Assembly (NCBI GenBank): GCA_021850345.1
Contig: JAJZMN010000167.1
Location: 1-18,476, forward strand
DNA length: 18,476 nucleotides
Direction: 5' to 3'
Origin: Actinomycetes bacterium
GTDB lineage: Bacteria; Actinomycetota; Acidimicrobiia; Acidimicrobiales; RAAP-2
The translations under genes were made by a program, and so were the position numbers. The first letter of the stretch is position 1. Each line of letters starts with the position of its first letter. Positions 7,171 to 16,424 of this stretch are shown here, one piece after another. The notes under the pieces were generated by a model. It was not told where the DNA came from. It did no database searches and saw only the letters and a program-made list of their open reading frames with translations.

Positions 7171-7856
7171 GGGCGGGCTCCCCGCGGGGGGCGGTCCACC
7201 GGACCGGGCCTTGCGGCACAGCGACGCTGGAGCTCTTCGATGGCGTCATGGGTGACGGCCAGGTGCAACAGGTCCCCCTCCTGGCCGATGAGGTCGTCGG
7301 CGTGGAGCCTCGGCACGCCCGCTCTCGTGACCGCGACGAGGGAGATCTCGCCCGGCAGGTCGATGTCGCCGAGCCGCCTGCCAGCCCAGGCTTCCGGGAG
7401 CTCTCGCTCGACGAGCCGCATCCTGCCGGAGGGGTCGGACCACTCGGTGGCGACGACGTCGGGGAGCAGCCGGCGCCGCACCTGGTCGATCGTCCAGGTG
7501 ACCGTCGCCACGGTCGGGATCCCCAACCGCTGGTAGATCTGGGCCCGGCGGGGGTCGTAGATCCGGGCGACGACGTGGTCGATGCCGTACGTCTCGCGTG
7601 CGATCCGGACGGTGAGGATGTTGCTGTTGTCGCCGCTCGTGACCGCGGCGAGGGCGTCCGCCCGGTCGGCGCCGGCCTCGTCGAGGTGGTCCCGGTCGAA
7701 CCCCGAGCCGTGCACCCGTTGGCCGGGCCAGTCGTCGGGCAGCCGGCGGAACGCCCGCGGGATCCGGTCGATGATCGCGACCGAGTGGCCTTCCGAGGTC
7801 AAGGAGACGGCGAGACCGGAACCCACCCGTCCGCAGCCCACCACCACGACGTGCAT
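7167..7856 (-). CDS. TrkA-family potassium uptake regulator, CeoB-like (first of pair)
   Basis: A paralogue of the next gene; 229 residues. The Rossmann domain begins MHVVVVGCGRVGSGLA (G7, G9 and G12 form GxGxxG), with D30 at the end of strand 2 and TSGDNSNI near 90. A TrkA_C domain covers about 140-215 (PEAWAGRRLGDIDLPGEISLVAV). ATG at 7856 was chosen over longer readings because the Rossmann strand must start there and a -10 sits exactly 7 nt upstream. The gene diverges from the KimA-like transporter, and both start codons lie within 112 bp. The role is inferred as nucleotide-dependent control of potassium flux; the channel or transporter it serves is not proven. Confidence 0.93.
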   Translation of the reverse strand: MHVVVVGCGRVGSGLAVSLTSEGHSVAIIDRIPRAFRRLPDDWPGQRVHGSGFDRDHLDEAGADRADALAAVTSGDNSNILTVRIARETYGIDHVVARIYDPRRAQIYQRLGIPTVATVTWTIDQVRRRLLPDVVATEWSDPSGRMRLVERELPEAWAGRRLGDIDLPGEISLVAVTRAGVPRLHADDLIGQEGDLLHLAVTHDAIEELQRRCAARPGPVDRPPRGARP

Positions 7857-7863
7857 CCGGCAA

Positions 7864-7893
7864 GTGCTACACGGCCCGTCGTCCCCTGTAAAG
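7864..7893 (-). promoter_or_regulatory. Leaderless promoter of the CeoB-CeoC-like operon
   Basis: On the minus strand: -35 TTTACA (plus coordinates 7888-7893), 18-bp spacer, -10 TAGCAC (7864-7869), then 7 nt to the ATG at 7856. The -10 lacks the final T of the consensus. Confidence 0.5.
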
Positions 7894-7952
7894 CCTGCAA
7901 GCCTGCCAAGACGTGCGCCGCCGGCACCGCGGACCTCCCGGTGGTGCCGCTC

Positions 7953-7965
7953 TACGCTTGGGCGG
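7953..7965 (+). promoter_or_regulatory. Leaderless -10 of the KimA-like transporter gene
   Basis: TACGCT (7953-7958) is followed by 7 nt and ATG at 7966. No good -35 is visible. The spacing leaves no room for a 5' riboswitch such as the c-di-AMP (ydaO) element that precedes kimA in Bacillus. Confidence 0.5.
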
Positions 7966-10581
7966 ATGTCCGACAACGGCGAGGGTGTTGACGCGACCGG
8001 TCTCTCGGTCGCGGGTCCGCCCACGCCGCTGTCGATGACACGGCCGTCGGCGATCCCCGTCGATTCCGGGGCCGCATACCCCGAGACGCTCCGCTACCGG
8101 CTCAAGAACACGCTGCTCGGGCCGCCGCTCGTTTCCGAGCAGTTGCGTCACGAGCGGCTCACCCGTCCGATCGCCCTCGGCGTCCTCGCCCCGGACTGCA
8201 TCTCCTCCTCGGCGTACGGCACCGAAGAGATGCTCACCCAGCTGGTGCCGTTCGTCGGGCTCGCCGCCTTCACCCTGGTCGTGCCGATCACCCTCGCCAT
8301 CCTGGGCGTCCTCTTCTTCGTCACGCTCTCGTACCTCGACGTCATCCGGCTGTACACGAAGGCAGGCGGGTCCTACGTGGTGGCCAGGGACAACTTCGGG
8401 CCGAAGGTCGCCCAGATCGCCGCCGTCGCGCTCCTCATCGACTACACGGTCACGGTCGCGGTGCAGACCTCGGCCGGGACCGCGGCGCTCACGAGCGCCG
8501 TGCCCGCGCTCGTGCCCTGGACCGTCCCGATCACCGTCGGTGTCGTGCTCGTCCTCCTCTACGGGAACCTCCGGGGAATCCGTGAGGCAGGGAAGTTCTT
8601 CGCGTTCCCGACCTACTTCTTCGTGCTCAGCCTCGCCGGCGTGATCGTGGCCGGCTACGTGAAGGCGGCGCTCGGCGACCTGCACCCCGCGAAGATCCCG
8701 CCGCATCACCTCCTCTACGGCCACCACTTCGGTACGCCCGGGAGCGGCTTGCTCATGGGGCTTGCATTCATCACGCTGCTCCGTTCCTTCGCCAACGGAG
8801 GGTCGTCCCTCACCGGCCTCGAAGCCATCTCCAACGGGGTGAGCGCCTTCCGGCGCCCCGAGTCGCACAACGCCCGGGTGACGCTCGTTGCGATGAGCTC
8901 GGTGCTCGCCTTCCTCGTCTTCGGCGTCACGATGCTCGCGCGTTGGACCCACGCCGTCCCCTACGCCGCGGGCTCCCCGACCGTGCTCTCCCAAGAGGTG
9001 CAGGACATCGCCGGGCACGGCGCCGTCTTCTACGTCGTGCAGATTGCGACCCTCCTCATCCTCTACACGGGAGGCAACACCAGCTTCAACGGGTTCCCGT
9101 ACCTGGCGAGCTTCGTCGCCGGGGACCTGTTCCTCCCGCGCCAGCTGACCCGGCGGGGGCACCGGCTCGCCTTCTCCAGCGGGATCATCGTGCTGACCGT
9201 TGTCTCGCTCGCCCTGATCGTGGCCTTCAGGGCGAACGTCGACTCGCTCGTCGCGCTCTACGCGATCGGCGTCTTCACCGGGTTCGCCATGGCGGGCTCG
9301 GGACTGGTGAAGCACTATCTCAGCACCCGCGGGCCGCACTGGCGGCGCAACGTCGTGGTGAACGGGTTCGCGGCCGTGCTCACCGCGAGCGTGGTGCTCA
9401 TCTTCGCCTTCGCGAAGTTCCTCGAGGGAGCGTGGGTGGTCGTCATCGTCGGCCCCCTCCTGTACTGGGGCCTCATCCGAATGCACAGGCAGTACGTTCG
9501 GGAAGGTGGGGAGCTCGAGGTGAGCGCGGCCGAGACGGCGCTGGCACCGATCCTGCGCCGCCACGCGGTGATCGTCCTCGTGGACAACCTGGACATGGCG
9601 ACCGCGCGGGCGATCCAGTACGCCCGGACGCTCTCTCCCGACGAGCTTCGGGCCGTCCACTTCGACATCGACAGTCGCGCGACGCGCGATCTCGAGGCCG
9701 AGTGGGGACGCCTGGGTCTGTCCAGGCTGCCGCTCGACATCGTGGAGGTGCCGGACAGGCGCCTCGGCCGTGCGGCCCTGGAGCTCGTCGCCGAGACCGT
9801 GTCGGACGGCGACACCGAATGCACGGTCATCCTCCCTCGGCGTGGCTTTGTGTGGGGATGGCAGCGGCTCCTCCACGATCGGACGGCCGACAAGATCGCC
9901 GGAGTGGTGAGCCAGGTCCCCCACGTCAGCGCCACGATCGTCCCCTACAACCTGCATCGGGGGGCCGCCCGTGGCCGCGCCTCTCCGGACTTCGCACAGC
10001 GCATGGCGGCCCAGGCCGTCGCCCGTGCCGCAGCGGCCGATCGGAGCGTCGCGACGCCGGTGGAGCCGCGGACAGCGCCGGTACCGGCCGAGCGGGGCGC
10101 CAAGGACGCCGAGCGCGGCGAAAGGGGCGAACGGAAGGACGCCGAGCGCGCCGCCAAGGACGCCGAGCGCGCCGAAAGGAAGGACGCCCAGCGCAAGGAG
10201 GCCCAGCGCAAGGAGGCTCAGCGCAGCGGCCGGCTCACCGAGGCCGACCGGGCCCTGGCCAGGCGGGCCGCCGACTCCCGGCCGATCGGTGAGGTCGAGT
10301 GGCGCCAGCGGGTCCGCGTCGCAGGGCGGGTGAAGTCGGTCAGGGTGCAGTCACGGGCCGGCGCCTCCAACCTCGAGGCGACGCTCGCCGACCGCACCGG
10401 GGGGATCCTTCTCGTCTTCCAGGGCCGGCCGAGGATCCCCGGGATCGAGCCCGGCGCGAGGCTGGTGGCAGAGGGCATGGTCGGGGCCTGGGGGAGGCGG
10501 CTCGCCATCTTGAATCCCGACTACGAGCTGGTGGCCGAGCGCGACCCCGAGGAGGACGTGGCGCCACCGGAGGCCGGATGA
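7966..10581 (+). CDS. KimA-like APC-superfamily potassium transporter fused to a C-terminal OB-fold domain
   Basis: An 871-residue membrane protein. After a cytosolic N-terminus come about 12 hydrophobic spans (roughly 67-510). Remembered KimA signatures are present: APDCISSSAYGTEEM (75-89) with D77 and Y84, AGGSYVVARDNFG (133-145), IDYTVTVAV (158-166), SSLTGLEAISN (280-290) and LYAIGVF (431-437). KimA imports K+ with protons. A soluble domain follows (about 531-665, VIVLVDNLDMATARAIQYAR through ATIVPYNLHRG), as in KimA. Residues 706-755 form a charged KDAER/KEAQR repeat, probably a long helix. Residues 772-857 (VRVAGRVKSVRV, LEATLADRTGGILLVF, LVAEGMVG, NPDYELV) look like the nucleic-acid-type OB-fold encoded separately near ceoBC in other actinobacteria (Rv2694c-like). 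One uninterrupted frame covers everything. Amino-acid transport is the main alternative function. ATG at 7966 is set by the promoter spacing. Confidence 0.9.
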   Translation: MSDNGEGVDATGLSVAGPPTPLSMTRPSAIPVDSGAAYPETLRYRLKNTLLGPPLVSEQLRHERLTRPIALGVLAPDCISSSAYGTEEMLTQLVPFVGLAAFTLVVPITLAILGVLFFVTLSYLDVIRLYTKAGGSYVVARDNFGPKVAQIAAVALLIDYTVTVAVQTSAGTAALTSAVPALVPWTVPITVGVVLVLLYGNLRGIREAGKFFAFPTYFFVLSLAGVIVAGYVKAALGDLHPAKIPPHHLLYGHHFGTPGSGLLMGLAFITLLRSFANGGSSLTGLEAISNGVSAFRRPESHNARVTLVAMSSVLAFLVFGVTMLARWTHAVPYAAGSPTVLSQEVQDIAGHGAVFYVVQIATLLILYTGGNTSFNGFPYLASFVAGDLFLPRQLTRRGHRLAFSSGIIVLTVVSLALIVAFRANVDSLVALYAIGVFTGFAMAGSGLVKHYLSTRGPHWRRNVVVNGFAAVLTASVVLIFAFAKFLEGAWVVVIVGPLLYWGLIRMHRQYVREGGELEVSAAETALAPILRRHAVIVLVDNLDMATARAIQYARTLSPDELRAVHFDIDSRATRDLEAEWGRLGLSRLPLDIVEVPDRRLGRAALELVAETVSDGDTECTVILPRRGFVWGWQRLLHDRTADKIAGVVSQVPHVSATIVPYNLHRGAARGRASPDFAQRMAAQAVARAAAADRSVATPVEPRTAPVPAERGAKDAERGERGERKDAERAAKDAERAERKDAQRKEAQRKEAQRSGRLTEADRALARRAADSRPIGEVEWRQRVRVAGRVKSVRVQSRAGASNLEATLADRTGGILLVFQGRPRIPGIEPGARLVAEGMVGAWGRRLAILNPDYELVAERDPEEDVAPPEAG
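10096..10230 (+). repeat. Degenerate repeats coding the charged linker of the transporter
   Basis: Imperfect 15-30-bp repeats built on GCCAAGGACGCCGAGCGC and CAGCGCAAGGAGGC encode KDAER and RKEAQ units. The region links the KimA-like part to the OB-fold domain. Confidence 0.75.
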
Positions 10582-10597
10582 GCGAGGCCGGATGAGC
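10570..10597. repeat. 14-bp tandem duplication spanning the transporter stop codon
   Basis: GAGGCCGGATGAGC occurs at 10570-10583 and 10584-10597. The first copy holds the in-frame TGA (10579-10581). The second supplies an ATG at 10592 that opens an unconvincing 79-codon ORF. Confidence 0.92.
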
Positions 10598-10639
10598 GAT
10601 GCCGCACCCCCGTCGCTGCCGCGGCGGGAAAGGCGGTTC

Positions 10640-10668
10640 TTGCCGGTGGCCAGCGAGGTGGCTATCGT
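10640..10668 (+). promoter_or_regulatory. Candidate promoter of hppA
   Basis: -35 TTGCCG (10640-10645), 17-bp spacer, -10 TATCGT (10663-10668). This is the best-spaced sigma-A-type promoter in the intergenic region. Start of transcription near 10675 would give hppA a 5' leader of about 295 nt. Confidence 0.5.
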
Positions 10669-10760
10669 GCCCTGCGCCTCAAGGCGACCGCGCCCCCGGG
10701 CGACGTCCTCCCGCACGTCTCCGTCGGTGCCCGCGCCCGTGCCGGCTCCGGCGGGCAACA

Positions 10761-10832
10761 AGGAGCACTCCCGGGCGCAGCCAGGAAGTACTCGGGAAAG
10801 TCCAGGAAGCACTCGAGAAGAACAGCACTGAA
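10761..10832 (+). repeat. Short spaced repeats in the hppA leader (period about 21-23 nt)
   Basis: The cores AGGAGCACTC (10761-10770), AGGAAGTACTC (10783-10793), AGGAAGCACTC (10804-10814) and the looser AACAGCACTG (10821-10830) follow one another. The second and third copies are nearly identical over 17 nt. Confidence 0.65.
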
Positions 10833-10969
10833 GAAGAGAAGAAGAACTGAAGAAGAATGGACCGCAGCGCAGACCGGCCGCAGTCGAGGGCGCCCCGGTC
10901 GGGCAGTAGAGGCAGTCGACGCACATCCGTGCGGCGCAGGACGGACGTAGGTCGGAAAGGACAGCGAGG

Positions 10970-13309
<2,340 letters not shown>

Positions 13310-13311
13310 GG

Positions 13312-13332
13312 CCGAGGGCCTGCCAGGCTCGG
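13312..13332 (+). terminator. Stem-loop after hppA (possible terminator)
   Basis: CCGAG and CCT pair with AGG and CTCGG around a GCC loop, with a GG bulge, starting 3 nt after the hppA TGA. There is no T-run, so termination is uncertain. Confidence 0.35.
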
Positions 13333-13512
13333 GTGCTGTGCCCGCTCGCGGGGTGCCGGCTCGCCGGGCCGCCCCGATTTGCAGGCGGGGGGCGATGCGC
13401 GGATTTCGAGGGACCCGAGACGGGTGTGTCGAGTCGTCGGCTCGGCCGGTTTCGGTAGGGGATGCCTTGACAGGGGACCGGGGAGCCGGGAGCCTGTCGT
13501 CGTCGTGAGCCA

Positions 13513-13519
13513 GGGAGGT
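13513..13519 (+). promoter_or_regulatory. Strong Shine-Dalgarno of the topA leader ORF
   Basis: GGGAGGT, 6 nt before GTG at 13526. It is better than anything directly in front of the topA ATG, where only GAAGAGG (13542-13548) is present. Confidence 0.6.
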
Positions 13520-13525
13520 AGTCCG

Positions 13526-13564
13526 GTGAAGCGGGCGCTGGGAAGAGGCGCAGTCGATGGGTAA
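13526..13564 (+). CDS. 12-codon leader ORF overlapping the topA start
   Basis: GTG start, reading MKRALGRGAVDG, stop TAA at 13562-13564. It overlaps the first codons of topA in another frame. A good ribosome site stands in front. The likely role is translational coupling or control of topA. The peptide itself resembles nothing I know and may have no function of its own. Confidence 0.4.
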   Translation: MKRALGRGAVDG

Positions 13565-16424
13565 GGCGCTCGTCATCGTCGAGTCGCCGGCCAAGGCGCG
13601 CACGATCTCGCGGATGCTCGGCCCCGAGTTCGTGGTCGAGTCGTCCGTCGGCCACGTCCGGGACCTGCCGCGCGGGGCGGACGAGGTGCCCGCGGCCTAC
13701 AAGACCGAAGAGTGGGCGCGCCTCGGGGTGGACGTCGACAACGGATTCAAGCCGCTCTACGTCGTCTCTCCCGAGAAGCGGTCCGTCGTCGCCAACCTGA
13801 AGGCCCGGCTGAAGGACGCGGACGAGCTCTACCTCGCGACCGACGAGGACCGGGAGGGCGAGTCGATCGCGTGGCATCTCACCGAGGTGCTCGCACCGAG
13901 GGTCCCGGTGAAGCGGATGGTGTTCCACGAGATCACGCCTTCCGCCATCCGCCGGGCGGTCCAGGAGTGGCGCGAGCTCGACCGCCGGCTCGTGGACGCC
14001 CAGGAGGCGCGGCGGATCCTCGACCGTCTCTACGGCTACGAGGTGTCGCCGGTGCTCTGGCGCAAGGTGATGCCGCGCCTCTCCGCGGGCCGGGTCCAGA
14101 GCGTGGCCACGCGCATGGTCGTCGAGCGGGAGCGGGCGCGCATGCGGTTCCGCACGGCGACGTGGTGGGGAGTCGAGGGCACGTTCGCCTCACCGCGGGG
14201 CACCTCGGCGGACGGGGCGGGCGACGACGCCACGGAGCCCGCGCAATTCTCCGCGACCCTCGTCGCCGTCGACGGGGCGCAGATCGCCACGGGGCGCGAC
14301 TTCGACGAGCGCGGGGAGGTCGCAGGGAACCGGGTGCGCGTGCTCGGCGAGACCGAGGCACGAGCGCTCGCCGAGGGGCTCACCGGCGGCACGTTCACGG
14401 TGCGATCGGTGACCGAGCGTCCGTTCCGGCGCTCGCCCGCAGCGCCATTCATGACCTCGACGCTCCAGCAGGAGGCGGGGCGCAAGCTCCGGTTCAGCGC
14501 ACAGCGGGCGATGCAGGTCGCGCAGCGCCTCTACGAGCAGGGCTGGATCACCTACATGCGGACCGACTCGACGACGCTCTCCGACGAGGCGCTCGCCGCC
14601 GCCCGGACCCAGGCGACCACCCTCTACGGGGCCGAGTACGTGCCACCCCAGCCGCGCCGCTACGAGCGCAGGGTCAAGAACGCGCAAGAGGCGCACGAGG
14701 CGATCCGGCCCGCAGGCGACGTCTTCCGCACCCCCGACGAGGCGGCCCGGAGCCTCCACGGCGACGAGCTGCGGCTCTACGAGCTCGTGTGGAAGCGGAC
14801 GGTCGCGTCCCAGATGGTCGACGCCACGGGCACGAGCGCACAGGTCAGGATGGGCGCGACGATGCCGCAGGGCGCCCGCGCCCTCGCGGGATCAGATGTG
14901 GAGGTGTCGGCGACCGGTCGGGTCATCGCGTTCCCCGGGTTCCTCCGGGCGTACGTGGAGGGGGAGGACGACCCAGAAGCCGAGCTCGCCGACCGTGAGG
15001 TGGTCCTGCCCCGGCTCGCCGAGGGCGACCGCGTGCTGGCGCTCGAGCTCGAGCCGGGATCCCACGCCACCCAGCCCCCGGCGCGCTACACCGAGGCATC
15101 GCTCGTGAAGGCCATGGAGCAGCTCGGCGTCGGGCGCCCGTCCACCTACGCGAGCGTCATCTCGACGATCCTCGACCGGGGCTACGTCTGGAAGAAGGGG
15201 ACCGCCCTCGTACCCAGCTTCACGGCCTTCGCCGTCGTCGGGCTGCTCGAGCGCTACTTTCCCGACCTCGTCGACTACGGCTTCACCGCCGCCATGGAGG
15301 ACGACCTCGACGAGATCGCGAGCGGCCGCGAGGAGGCGCTTCCCTGGCTCACGCGCTTCTACTTCGGCGAGGCGAGGGGCGGCGCCGGGCGCGGGGGGAA
15401 CGGCACCGCCGCTTCGAGCGCAGCTGCGTCAGGGCAGGCGGAGACCGAGACGGCCCGGCTCGGGCTCAAAGAGGCGGTCGCCGCGCACCTGGGTGCGATC
15501 GACGCAAGGGAGATCAACTCGATTCCGATCGGCGTCGACGCCGAGGACCGCCAGATCGTCGCGCGGGTCGGCCGCTACGGTCCTTACCTCCAGCGTGGGG
15601 AGGACCGCGCGTCGATCCCCGACGACCTCGCGCCCGACGAGCTCACCGTCGAGCGGGCCCAAGAGCTCCTCGATGCGCCGTCGAGCGACCGCGTGCTCGG
15701 CACCGACCCCGAGACGGGCCTCGAGGTCCAGGTCCGCGCGGGGAGGTACGGGCCCTACGTGCAGCTCGGCACCCCGACCGACGACGGAGGCAAGCCGCGG
15801 ACCGCTTCGCTCTTCCAGTCGATGTCCCCGGCGACCGTCACCCTCGAGCAGGCGCTGGAGCTGCTCCGGCTCCCCCGGGTGGTCGGTCCGGATCCGGAGA
15901 ACGGGGAGGAGATCGTCGCGGCGAACGGCCGGTTCGGGCCGTACCTGAAGCGGGCCAGCGACACCCGGAGCCTCCAGTCGGAAGAACAGCTCCTCACGGT
16001 GACCCTGGACGAGGCCCTCGCCCTGTTCGCGCAGCCCAAGACCCGCCGCGGACGCGGACAGGCCGCAGGGTCGTTGCGCGAGCTGGGCGCAGACCCCGAG
16101 ACCGGGCTGCCGGTCGCGGTGCGCGAGGGTCGCTTCGGCCCCTACGTCACCGACGGCACGACGAACGCGTCGTTGCGCAAGGGCGACGACCCCATGACCG
16201 TCACGATCGAGCGGGCGGCGGAGCTGCTGGCGGACCGCAGGGCGGCAGGGCCGTCGACGCGCCGCCGGGCGGGAGCGAAGAAGGCCACGGCGAAGAAGGC
16301 CACGGCGAAGAAGGCCACGGCGAAGAAGGCCACGGCGAAGAAGGCCACGGCGAAGAAGGCCACGGCGAAGAAGGCCACGGCGAAGAAGGCCACGGCCAAA
16401 CGCGCCGAGACGGCGGGCGAGTGA
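13557..16424 (+). CDS. topA: DNA topoisomerase I (type IA) with lysine-rich repeat tail
   Basis: Relaxes negative supercoils through a tyrosyl-DNA intermediate. The 955 residues start with the TOPRIM domain (GKALVIVESPAKA, E9; YLATDEDREGES with D96 and D98), followed by the type IA core with active-site Y333 in TYMRTDST. A Gly/Ser-rich linker lies near 608-635. Four C-terminal topoisomerase repeats then carry the G-R-Y/F-G-P-Y motif, at about 672, 728, 790 and 858. No four-cysteine zinc fingers are present, as usual in actinobacteria. Residues 907-946 are eight exact AKKAT units, then AKRAETAGE; such basic tails bind DNA and aid processivity in mycobacterial and Streptomyces TopA. The ATG at 13557 gives the standard N-terminus. 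The stop overlaps tmk as GTGA. Confidence 0.97.
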   Translation: MGKALVIVESPAKARTISRMLGPEFVVESSVGHVRDLPRGADEVPAAYKTEEWARLGVDVDNGFKPLYVVSPEKRSVVANLKARLKDADELYLATDEDREGESIAWHLTEVLAPRVPVKRMVFHEITPSAIRRAVQEWRELDRRLVDAQEARRILDRLYGYEVSPVLWRKVMPRLSAGRVQSVATRMVVERERARMRFRTATWWGVEGTFASPRGTSADGAGDDATEPAQFSATLVAVDGAQIATGRDFDERGEVAGNRVRVLGETEARALAEGLTGGTFTVRSVTERPFRRSPAAPFMTSTLQQEAGRKLRFSAQRAMQVAQRLYEQGWITYMRTDSTTLSDEALAAARTQATTLYGAEYVPPQPRRYERRVKNAQEAHEAIRPAGDVFRTPDEAARSLHGDELRLYELVWKRTVASQMVDATGTSAQVRMGATMPQGARALAGSDVEVSATGRVIAFPGFLRAYVEGEDDPEAELADREVVLPRLAEGDRVLALELEPGSHATQPPARYTEASLVKAMEQLGVGRPSTYASVISTILDRGYVWKKGTALVPSFTAFAVVGLLERYFPDLVDYGFTAAMEDDLDEIASGREEALPWLTRFYFGEARGGAGRGGNGTAASSAAASGQAETETARLGLKEAVAAHLGAIDAREINSIPIGVDAEDRQIVARVGRYGPYLQRGEDRASIPDDLAPDELTVERAQELLDAPSSDRVLGTDPETGLEVQVRAGRYGPYVQLGTPTDDGGKPRTASLFQSMSPATVTLEQALELLRLPRVVGPDPENGEEIVAANGRFGPYLKRASDTRSLQSEEQLLTVTLDEALALFAQPKTRRGRGQAAGSLRELGADPETGLPVAVREGRFGPYVTDGTTNASLRKGDDPMTVTIERAAELLADRRAAGPSTRRRAGAKKATAKKATAKKATAKKATAKKATAKKATAKKATAKKATAKRAETAGE
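16275..16394 (+). repeat. Eight perfect 15-bp tandem repeats in topA
   Basis: GCGAAGAAGGCCACG is repeated eight times without a single base change and encodes AKKAT x8. The following unit diverges (GCCAAACGC...). The complete nucleotide identity points to recent expansion or homogenisation. Confidence 0.97.

Larger units (their letters stand above)
10582..10969 (+). other. 388-bp intergenic leader upstream of hppA
   Basis: No convincing gene is seen. Three frames are partly open: 10592-10831 (MSDAAPP start), 10599-10850 (MPHPRR start, ending in a Glu/Lys-rich stretch) and the transporter frame after its stop (to 10947, no start codon). They are Arg/Pro-rich and match no family I know. The segment holds a candidate promoter, spaced A/G-rich repeats at about 10761-10832, a purine-rich run to 10860, and AAAGGA about 10 nt before the hppA ATG. 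Its lower GC content near 10780-10860 differs from the surroundings. Confidence 0.6.
13310..13556 (+). other. 247-bp intergenic region upstream of topA
   Basis: Contains the hppA stem-loop, a perfect -35-like TTGACA at 13467-13472 without a recognisable -10 at the right distance, and near its end the leader ORF with its ribosome site. Nothing else could be supported. Confidence 0.5.

Noticed and set aside
7867..9957. 696-codon open frame on the minus strand opposite the transporter
   Set aside because: Mirror frame of the KimA-like gene; His/Asp/Glu/Arg-rich with no domain. The same applies to 1528-3279 opposite nadE.
10592..10831. 79-codon ORF starting 10 nt after the transporter stop
   Set aside because: Its start arises from the 14-bp duplication; composition is Arg/Pro/Ser-rich and nothing is recognisable. 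It also overlaps the candidate hppA promoter. Kept only as a note in the intergenic entry.
10582..10947. Open transporter frame for 122 codons after the TGA, suggesting readthrough
   Set aside because: GC-rich DNA often leaves such frames open; there is no start codon and the OB-fold domain already ends before the stop. Removing one copy of the duplication would still leave a TGA.
13467..13472. TTGACA as a topA promoter
   Set aside because: Perfect -35 hexamer, but no TAnnnT element at 16-19 bp downstream. Mentioned in the intergenic entry without a promoter call.
16275..16394. Regular repeats as a CRISPR array
   Set aside because: 15-bp units without spacers, in frame within topA. The arrays at 5254-5360 and 10761-10832 likewise have no unique spacers.
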